In this document: piece by piece, positions 50,270 to 60,600 of the stretch | How positions within the stretch are numbered: the first letter of the stretch is position 1 | Layout: every line of letters starts with the position of its first letter | DNA from: Podarcis raffonei | Lineage: Eukaryota; Chordata; Lepidosauria; Squamata; Lacertidae | Direction of reading: 5' to 3' | Assembly (NCBI RefSeq): GCF_027172205.1 | Contig: NC_070614.1 | Location: 52,578,001 to 52,642,000 of the forward strand | Length of the DNA stretch: 64,000 bases | The notes under the pieces: model-generated | Database searches by the model: none | What the model saw: only the letters and a program-made list of their open reading frames with translations | What the model was told of the DNA's origin: nothing | Program-made: the position numbers and the translations under genes

Positions 50270-50520
50270 GCAGAAGAGGAGGAGTTTGGATTTGATATCC
50301 CACTTTATCACTCCCCGAAGGAGTCTCAAAGCGGCCAACATTCTCCTTTCCCTTCTTCCCCCACAACAAACACTCTGCGAGGTGAGTGGGGCTGAGAGAC
50401 TTCAGGGAAGTGTGACTGGCCCAAGGTCACCCAGCAGCTGCATGTGGAGGAGCGGAGACGCAAACCCGGTTCACCAGATGACGAGTCCACCGCTCTTAAC
50501 CACTACACCACACTGGCCAT
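50270..50520 (-). mobile_element. MIR-like tRNA SINE, antisense
   Basis: TTTGATATCCCACTTTATCA, GGCCCAAGGTCACCCAGCAG and CTTAACCACTACACCACACT. Confidence 0.75.
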
Positions 50521-50759
50521 TGTTCCTTGTGCAAAAGAACTTTGGCAGGGTCTGATGTTCGTGTGGATCTGTGGACTTTCTGCTGTGGCCAAGCACTGTT
50601 TGCTGAGCAGCTGGAGGTCAGGTCATAGCCTTGGCCTCTACTGGCTCCCAGGTCCCTTTTAATCCCAGCACCGCCTCCTCTCCCTCTTCCGATTATTTTA
50701 AATACTAGGACACCTCCCGATCTATGAACGGAAAAGCCTCTGAGCATTTTTTTTCAGCG

Positions 50760-51389
50760 CTGCTCCTGAGCATGTGCAGAGTTCCTGACACCGCCAGAGG
50801 CCCCTCCCCAGGGAGCCGTCAGTCCCGCGCTCACGTGACAGGAGGCTGTTCCTGCCGGAGGACAAAGACGGGGAATGTCTTTTTCCCTCCTTCCGCCCTC
50901 CCCTTCCGGGGCGTCACGAACTTCCGCCTCCCCTCAGGCCCCGCGGCGTGCCGCGTCATTGCGTGGGCGCGAGGCTCACGTGACCGGGGCCTCAGAACGC
51001 GGCTCTCTAGCACGTGACCCCTGCCTCCCGCCGTTGGCCCAATCAAGGGCAGGGGCGGGGAGAAGAAGGGACCGCCCTGTGTCACGTGGCGCGACGGCGA
51101 CGGCGACGGCGACGTCCTCCTTTCCTCCCCTCACGTCTGTTTATGCCTAGTGGGAGGAGGACGACGACGGGGGAGTGGAACGTGATGACGTAGGGACGCG
51201 CCGGGAAACGCTGCCGCTGCGCGAGGGGAGTCTCGCGCCGCGCTCCCCGCCTGCCCTCTCTCCCCCCCCCCGCCCCTCCGCCTCCTCCGAACGTTCTCTC
51301 CCCGCCTCCTCCCACGTCGGCCGTTTTCTGCCCGTCTGGCGGCGCGCGGGAGCTGATTGGTGGGCGGGGCGGGCGGGCGCGCGGTTGCC
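50760..51389 (+). promoter_or_regulatory. DVL2: DVL2 CpG-island promoter with four CACGTG boxes
   Basis: GC-rich region directly before the DVL2 start. CACGTG occurs at 50832-50837, 50977-50982, 51011-51016 and 51083-51088, mostly as TCACGTGAC. CCAAT is at 51039-51043, an inverted CCAAT at 51356-51360 and a GC box at 51361-51370. The last two sit only about 20-35 bp before the first ATG, so transcription may start very close to it or even downstream. Confidence 0.7.
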
Positions 51390-51634
51390 ATGGCGCTGGC
51401 GGCGGGCCCCGGGCCTGGCTGTGGCGGCGGGGCGGCGGCGGCGGCGATGCCGGGGGCGGCTTCGGGGCCGGCGGCGGGGGAGACGAAGGTGATTTACCAC
51501 CTGGACGAGGAGGAGACGCCCTACCTGGTCAAGATCCCCGTCCCGGCCGAGCGCATCACCCTGGGCCACGTCAAGGCGGCCCTCGCCCGGCCGGGAGCCA
51601 AGTACTTCTTCAAGAGCATGGACCAGGACTTCGG
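51390..51634 (+). CDS. DVL2: DVL2 exon 1, DIX domain start
   Basis: Begins [14 protein letters not shown] at a strong Kozak ATG (gccATGG). A second in-frame ATG at 51447 ([14 protein letters not shown]) would match the human N-terminal length better. Ends at QDFG with donor gtacga. Confidence 0.85.
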
Positions 51635-54600
51635 GTACGAGACCCCGGAGAGAGAGAGAGAGAGAGAGAGAGAGGAAGGGGAGGAGGAGGAAGGGCCCGC
51701 CGGCCTCCCCCCCCCCCGCAAGGAGAGAGAGAGACCTCGAGGGGAAGGGACCCAGGCGTCCGAGAGAGGGAGAGGCACGCCCACACCCTCAGCTCCTGGG
51801 GACCCAGGCGTCCGAGAGAGGGAGAGGCACGCCCACACCCTCAGCTCCTGGGGACCCAGGCGTCCGAGAGAGGGAGAGGCACGCCCACACCCTCAGCTCC
51901 TGGGGACCCAGGCGTCCGAGAGAGGGAGAGGCACGCCCACACCCTCAGCTCCTGGGGACCCAGGCGTCCGAGAGAGGGAGAGGCACGCCCACACCCTCAG
52001 CTCCTGGGAACCCAGGTGTCCAAGGGAGGGAGAGGCACGCCCACCCCCTCAGCTCCTGGGGACCCAGGCGTCCTGGCACGCCTTTGTGGTCACCCAGGTG
52101 CTTAGCAGAAGGCCCTCCCCTCACACCATAAGGGCAAACGCACCCACAAAATTCCCCATCCAAGGGCCGAGCACCCACACATTTCTGTGCCAGGGTTGAG
52201 GGGCCAACCCCGCCCTCCTGCCTCACACCAGAGGACCCTGAGAAAGGGGCTCTGATGTTCTTGAGGAGGATCTCCTTGCCCTCCTTAAGGGGTCTGGGAG
52301 ACAGCCCTGCCCCCGGCCACACACTTCACAGAGACGCCAGGCACCTGGGAGAGAAAGGACACCCAGGACACCCAGCCTTTCATTGCATCCGGCCAGTGGT
52401 CCCTCTAGCTCAGTAGGGTCAGCACTGACTGGCAGTAACTCTGCCAGGAGACGTTCCCAGGTTTACCTGGAGATGCTGCGGTGGGTTGACATTTTGCAGT
52501 GAAATTAGATGCTCCTACCGCATTGGACCTTGCACAGAAAGGGAACCAGGCCTCTGGGAGGCAGGATCCACCCCATCTCCTCCCACAGGCACCCAGAGCA
52601 CACCCTTTCTGCACTTCGGAGTGGCTTCCCATTGCTTCATAGTTGGGAGTCCCAGGGGCCACAAGCATCTAGTCGCTTCTTGCTCCTCGGAAGCCCCCTT
52701 TCCTGATTCCCTTTTCTCTTCCTTCTGCTTGAAGGGTTGTGAAGGAGGAGATCTCCGATGACAACGCAAAGCTCCCTTGCTTCAATGGCAGAGTCGTTTC
52801 CTGGGTATGAAGTTGGCACATCGTCTTGCTGTGGGCACCCTCCCTAGCCTAGACCTAACAGCGGGTTGGCTTTAGGCCACAGGTCTGGGGTCTTGCTTTG
52901 GCTCTGGGTTCAACAGTGGAGGCCTCCTACCCTCAAGCCCTGCTTATGAGCTCCCTGGAGGCACCGGGCTGGCCGTCACCTTTGCCACAGCCATGCTGGC
53001 TGGACCTGGTGGGGAGTACTAGTCCAAAACATCTGGAGGGGCTTGTGGGAGGCCAGCCTAGCAGGAGCCTTTGCCCTCATCCAGCAGGGCCCATTTCCTC
53101 TACTTAAACTCCTGGCGTTTGGCTTCTGAGGGTTTATTTAGCGCCCAAACAGGTGGTCAGTCTTTGGGGATGTTAGGATGGGGGAAGATTACCTGTTCCT
53201 CATTTTACCTTCTCCTTTTCCCTGCCACAGCTTGTGTCTTCTGAGAACCCCCAGCCTGAGCTCCCTCCCCCTCCCCCTCCTCCCATAGAGGTACGACCAG
53301 AACCTTCTCCGCCGCCACCGCCGCTTCCTCCGTTGCCCGTGGAGCGGACTAGTGGCATTGGGGATTCCCGACCCCCTTCCTTCCAGTGAGTAAGGGGAGA
53401 CTGAATGTGGGCTTTTGGGTTTACTGCTGGGTGGGTGTGCAGCGCTTCCGAGTACCAGTTGCTGGAAACCACAGGGAAGGGGCTCTTGTGCCCAGGTCCT
53501 GCTTGCAGGTTTCCCATAATAGGCATCTGGTTGGCCACTGTGAGAACAGGATGCTGGACTAGATGGGTCATTGACCTGATCCATCAAGTTATTCCTATGT
53601 TCTTACAGTGTTTGACTATTTGGGACGCGGGTGGCTGTGTGGTCTAAACCATTGAGCTCCCGTTGCTCTGTCCTAGTTCCTGCCAGTTCAAAAGCAGTTC
53701 TAGCAGTTCGAAAGCATGCCAGTGCAAGTAGATAAATAGGTATCGCTGTGGAGGGAACGTAAATGGTATTTCTGTGCACTCTGGTTTCTGTCATGGTGTC
53801 CCGTTGCGCCAGAAGCGGTTTAGTCCTGTTGGCCACATGACCTGGAAAGCTGTCTGTGGACAAACGCCGGCTCCCTTGGCCTGAAAGCGAGATGAGCACC
53901 GCAACCCCATAGTTGCCTTTGACTGGACTTAACCATCCAGTGGTCATTTACCTTTTTACTTTGACTATTGCATGCTGCATAAAAGGAAATATTATTTATT
54001 AGATTTATACTTTGTGTCTTCCCCCAAAGGAGCCCAGAGCATAATTCTGTGGTATTCTTCAGGAAATTTCACGGAGCCAAGTTCACATTTTGTAATTCAG
54101 ATTTATTAACAAGGCAACCAAATACAGGTTGCAGTCAAACAGAAGCATGCAAACAAAAATTATACGTAATAATTATACAGTACATCAATAAAATATCTTG
54201 GCCTGTACAATACATTACTGTGTTACTTATTTGTATACCATCCTTTATCCAAAGATTACGGGGTGGTTCATAACATTAAAACACAACATGAGAACAAAAA
54301 AATACTTTATGCAATAGGTTTTTCTTTTCTGGGCCAAGCTTGGGGACTTGGGGAGGTGCCCATTCTTAACTTTGGTAGGTACTGTTGTGATACAATTCAG
54401 TGGTGGAGGCCCTTTCCCTGCCTTTGCAGCCCAAACATCTCCAGCAGCCACGAGAACCTGGACCACGAAACTGAGACTGAGTCCGTTGTGTCGCTGAGGC
54501 GGGAGCGGCCACGCCGCAGGGAGAGCATGGAGCATGGAGGTCAGTGGCCGCCTGGGAGCACAAACTCCGGGGTCTCTGTGGGCTGCAGGGGAGGGTGTGC

Positions 54601-57600
54601 ATGTGTGTGAAGTGGCCATTTTGTGAGTCCACCGTACGCTTCTCTTCTTGCCTTTAAAATAATTAGGTGGGCACCGGCTAAACGGGCAGTCCCGCTTGGA
54701 GCGGCACCTGGCTGGGTATGAGAGCTCCTCCACCCTGCTGACCAGCGAACTTGAGACCACCAGCCTCTGCGACTCGGACGATGATGACACCATGAGCAGG
54801 TGAGGGGCAGAAATGGGCCAGCATTTTTGGTTGCGAGTAGCCAGCAGGTCCTTCCCCTTGGAAATGCTTCTCCTGGGATCTGTGGAGGGTGGGGTCTTCT
54901 CTGAAACAAGTCTTGCTTTTCAAGGGGGTCTTGGGGCTCTTCCAGTCCTGCAGTCTCCCCAAGAGTGCTGCAAAGCCAGGAACGCTCACCTCCTGGCCCT
55001 GGGCAGTGTGGTGTAGTGGTTAGAGAGTCTGACTAGGAAGTGGGAGAGACCAGGGTTCAAATCGCCATTCACCCAGGGAATTCACTGGGTGACCTTGAGC
55101 CAGCCATCACATGATCCCTAGCTCGCAGGACCAGTGGTCAGGGATGATGGGAATTGTAGTCTCAAAACATCTGGAGGGCCGAGGTTGAGGAAGTCTGGCC
55201 TAGCCTTCCTCCCAGAGCTGTGCCTGATGCCAAGAAGATGGGATTTGCCTCACACCAGGCTGGGAAACGGCGAGATTCGCCCAGGCTCAAGGTGTCAAGG
55301 AAGAGCCCTGCTGTCTAGCGGGAGTGAAAACTTGCACTGTTCTGGCTGCTAAATACAGTCATACCTTGGAAGTCGAACAGAATCCATTTGGAAACCAAAT
55401 CACGGCTTCTGATTGGCTTCATGAAGCTCCTGCAGCCAATCAGAAGCTGCGGAAGCCCCGTTGGACATTCGGGTTCCAAAAGAACATTCACAAACTGGAA
55501 GAATCACTTCTGGGTTTGTGGCATTCGGGAGCCAAAACGTCCAAGTTTCAGGGCATTCGGAGTCCAATGCACTGCTGTGTGTCACTTGACTAAAGGAAGG
55601 AATTTGCCTTGGCTGCATTAAGAATTGGGTGTGCAATCCTTGGTCCCACCTGTGTTTAAGCCTTTGGAAGGTTACCCCTTTGCTGTTGCAGGAGGGTCCA
55701 TGATTCTCAGGTGTGCAGCACACCAGGCTCCTTTCTCAGTTCTGGGTGATGAGCTCTGTTTGGGCTCCTGGGCTCTCTCTTGGCCAGATGTCCTCTTTTC
55801 GGCTTGAGCGATTTGCAGCAAGCCACCAAGAATGAATTCCTATGCCCCACAAATAACCCAGAGATGCATTTTAAATAAAAGGACACATTCTACTCATGTA
55901 AAAACATGCTGATTCCCAGACTGTCCGTAGGCCAGATTTAGAAGGTGATTGGGCCAGATCTGGCCCCCGGGCCTTAGTTTGCCTGCCCATGGGGTATGCA
56001 AACCTCTTGGCAGACAAGAACCCCCTTTTTGCTGGATGGCTTCCTGGCCTTAAGACCTTACTGCGAGGATGCTGATAGCTAGAAGGTGGAAGGGAGAGAC
56101 TTTGCCAACTAAACAAGAATGGCAGGTGAAAATGTTTGACTATGCAGAACTGACAAAAATGACAGGGAGAATTAGGAATCAAACAACCCAAAAGTTCGGT
56201 AAAGAATGGGATAATTATAGAGCATATTTAAAAAAACATAGTTCCCATACGAAACCTTTAACATGCTTTGACTAACGCTCACAATATAATATGGTATAAA
56301 GAATACAGACAACATATCTTAAGTTAATCATTGTAATATAATGCAGTCATTGAGGAAACAAAGGACCCATTCTGAGAGAGACGGAAGTCTTAAAGGATGG
56401 AAGAATTTTATTTTATTTATATGTAACATTTATTTTTTGGTAACATTTTGCTTTCTGTGTAACATATTTGTGCAAGTTGGTGGATGATGTGTTTCCTTTT
56501 TATTTTTGTGATGCAGTAGTTAAATTCAATAAAATATACCGTATGTTTCAGTGTATAAGACTAGGTTTTTTCCTTTAAAAATAATGTCAAAAATTGGGGG
56601 GCGTCTTATACACGGGGGCAACGCCCCGCATTTTCTTAAATCTAAACAAAAAAATTTTTTCCTTCCAGTAGCACCTTAAAGACCAACTAAGTTAGTTCTT
56701 GGTATGAGCTTTCGTGTGCATGCACACTTCTTCAGATACCTTAAATCTAAGTCCCTCAAAATTGGAAATATTTGGGACATCTTATACATGGGGACGTCTT
56801 ATAGATGGAAAAATGTGGTGTGTGTATATATGGCAGTTGGGCTTCAGGGTCTCTCTCCCCCTCTTTCCTGGGCAGGTTCAGCAGCTCCACAGAGCAGAGC
56901 AGCGCCTCTCGCCTCCTCAAGCGCCACCGTAGGCGGCGGAAGCAGCGCCCGCCACGTCTTGAGCGGGTAGGTTGGCATGGGGGGGTCTGCAGTGGCCATG
57001 TGGGTTGTTCTTCCGTGGGTGATGGAGGAGGCAGGATCTCTTGTCCTGCATGGAGGGCGAGAGGAATAAGCTTCTGGGAGGGTGGGGATAATCTTCACTC
57101 TGATCTCCCCCTTTGCTTGAGGGTTTCCAACAGGTGTCTTGTTGGCTGCTGTGCTGCAGTACATGGGCCGTTGGCCTGATCCTGCAGCCAGGCTCTTCTG
57201 AAGTCCCTCTGCTCCTTTCTTTCCCAACTCTTCTTTCAGACTTCATCCTTCAGCAGTGTCACCGACTCCACCATGTCTCTCAACATCATCACCGTTACCC
57301 TGAACATGGGTAAGGGCACTGCTTCTTTTCTGGGGGATGCAGGGGGATGCATACCCCTAAACATTTTGTGAATCTAAGTTTGGTCTCATTGAGGGGCAGT
57401 ATTTCAATAAAGTGGTATTTTGGTTCTCAAAATTAATCCGTTCCGGAAGTCTGTTCCAAAACCAAAGCGTTCCAAAACCAAGGCGCACTTTCCCATAGAA
57501 AGTAATGCAAAACGGATTAATTAGTTCCAGGCTTTTAAAAACAACCCCTGAAACAGCAATTTAACATGGATTTTACTCTCTAATGAGACCGTTGAGCCAT

Positions 57601-60600
57601 AAAATAAAAGCAGTAGACAATGTACTGCAGTCACACAATCAATCGATCAGTAGCTGAATTGGGTTCCACACAGTCACACACAAAAAGAGCCGCAAAAATG
57701 CAAAATTAATAGCAAAAACAGACAGACCTCAGCGTAACACTCCAAACGGAAGTGTGGCACTCAAATCGGAGCACGTTCGGCTTCCGAAAACAGTTCACAA
57801 ACCGGAACACTTACTTCTGGGTTTGCAGTGTTTGGGTTCCAAGTTGTTTGAGAACCGAGGTACCACTGTATGAGTAGGAAAATTGAGAGTACCCCTAAAC
57901 ATTTTTTTAGAAAAAAAGCACTGGGTAAGGGAGCGGTTGGCGGGGTTGAGGGGAGTGAGGCGAGAGAGAGAGACTTGAAATGGAAAAGGTTGAGTGGCCA
58001 AAATGGGGGATTGCAGAGGCAATGGAAGGCAGGGCTGTGCGTGTGAGCAAATCACTATAAGGAAGAGGGTTGAAGTCTGTAGGCTGGCTAGCTGAACATC
58101 AAAATGCCAGAATAGGCAATTTTAAGTAAGCCACACTGCAAGCAGAGTTCTTCTGGTGGGCATAGCATCTCCTCTCTACTTTTATGAGCAAGTAAGGCAG
58201 GAACCTGCCAGGGGGGTTTAAGGGGTAGATCGGGTGGGGGAGCCTGTGCCCCACCCCAAGCTCATTGGACTCTCAACTCCCACCAGACCCAGCCAGCAGG
58301 GCCAATGCTCAGGGATGATGGGGGGGGGGTAACCACATCTGGCTCCTCTCACGTTGACTTGGGTGGTCCACCAATCCTCTCCAGATCCGCCATCCCATCC
58401 TCAGTTTCTTCATTTATTACAGTGGTGTCCAAACTTTTTTCAAAGAGGGACAGATTTGATGAAGTGAAGGGCTGTGGGGGCCAACCAAAGTTGTTGATCT
58501 TCTTTTAGGATTGAAGTTGTTGAGCTTCTTTTAGGTTGTTTGAAGTTGTTACGGTTTTTTTAAGGATTTTTACCCCAGGAAGTAAACAGGGGCCAGATTA
58601 AACCGACCGGTGGGTCCCCGAAACAGACTTTGGACATGCATGATTTATTAGAATCATTTATTAGAATCATTGGAAGGGACCCCGAGGGTCATGTAGTCCA
58701 ACTCCCTGCAGTGCAGGAATCACAGATAAAGAATGCCTGACAGGTTGCCATTCAGCCTCTGTTTCTAAACCTCCCATGAACACCCACCACCTTCCAGTTA
58801 ATTGCTAGACTTGACCTCCTTTATTCTCCCCCCGCCTTTTTCCTGAGCAGAAAAGTACAATTTCCTGGGCATCTCCATCGTGGGGCAAAGTAACGAGCGA
58901 GGAGACGGGGGCATCTACATTGGCTCCATCATGAAGGGTGGCGCAGTGGCGGCCGACGGACGGATCGAGCCCGGGGACATGCTGCTGCAGGTGAGCCCAG
59001 CGGGGGGGGGAGGGGAGAGGACGCTTCTCAAAGCCCTTGGGGAGCTTTCTTCCCGTTTTGGGGGGCTGAGGATGGGGAGAGAGCAGCGCCCCTGAGCCAC
59101 AGCATCAAGCCGGCCTAGCAGTGCTTGTTTCTTCTCTGCCCCAGGTCAACGACATTAATTTTGAGAACATGAGCAACGACGACGCCGTGAGGGTCTTGCG
59201 GGAGATTGTCCACAAGCCGGGGTGAGTGGGCTTTTCCCCCGGGCGTCCTCCTGAGCGCTGGGCTGCCTTTGCGGGGGCAGCCTTGAGCTCACGCTCGCCT
59301 TTCCTTTGCAGCCCGATTGTGCTGACAGTGGCCAAGTGCTGGGACCCCTCCCCGCAAGGCTATTTCACCCTGCCTAGAAGTAAGTGGCCGACACCTGTGT
59401 GTCCCCCCCCCAAAACCCCCGAGAGGCTTTGCTCTGATTCCACCAGACCCAAAACTGGGCACCACAGTTCAAGAAGGACACTGACAAACTGGAACGTGTC
59501 CAGAGGAGGGCAACCAAAATGGTCAAAGGCCTGGAAACGATGCCTTATGAGGAACGGCTAAGGGAGCTGGGCATGTTTAGCCTGGAGAAGAGGAGGTTAA
59601 GGGGTGATATGATAGCCATGTTCAAATATATAAAAGGATGTCACATAGAGGAGGGAGAAAGGTTGTTTTCTGCTGCTCCAGAGAAGCGGACACGGAGCAA
59701 TGGTTCCAAACTACAAGAAAGAAGATTCCACCTAAACATTAGGAAGAACTTCCTGACAGTAAGAGCTGTTCAACAGTGGAATTTGCTGCCAAGGAGTGTG
59801 GTGGAGTCTCCTTGTTTGGAGGTCTTTAAGCAGAGGCTAGACAACCATATGTCAGGAGTGCTCTGACTGTGTTTCCTGCTTGGCAGGGGGTTGGACTCGA
59901 TGGCCCTTGTGGTCTCTTCCAACTCTAGGATTCTATGATTCAAAAGGAGTGAAATGGACTTCCAAGCCATAGCAGGCCACAGATCCCCCTGTCCCCCAAA
60001 CCTAAGATGTTTTGCCAAACAGCCGGGCCTGCATAGGCAGAGGTTGGGCTCCAGATCTGGAAATGTCCTGGTTCTAGGGCCTAGACTCTGGGATGGGAGA
60101 GAGCAGGGCGGGCCGCGAGCCTCGGTTCGCTGGGGAGTTTCCTAAGGCTTCTTCCCTGTCTGTGTTGCGTCCAGATGAGCCAATCCAGCCTATCGACCCA
60201 GCGGCTTGGGTTTCGCATTCAGCTGCCCTGACCGGGGCCTTTGCTGCCTACCCTGGGAGCAGCTCGATGAGCACCATCACCTCGGGGACCTCTGTCACTG
60301 AGACTGAACGTGAGTGACCCATATCGCTCTGCCCTGATTGTTCCCCGGGGGGTGGGAGGGAGAGGACAGGGGCAGGAGGAGGTGTAAGCCCTCTTCTGAA
60401 AATCTCTGTGGCTCCTCTTTCAAGAAACACCAGGAGTCTGCTGCTGGACCACACTGTTGTAGGTTAAAAAATAAACCCAGTGGGAAAGCCCATGGCATGA
60501 ATGCAATCCCTTTTCTGGCGTATTTATTTAAAAGCAGTTAAAAAGGTAAAGGGACCCCTGACCATTAGGTCCAGTCATGGCCAACTCTTGGGTTGCGGCG

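Noticed and set aside
51747-52075. Regular direct repeats resembling a CRISPR array
   Set aside because: The unit repeats without unique spacers, in a vertebrate intron. It is a minisatellite.
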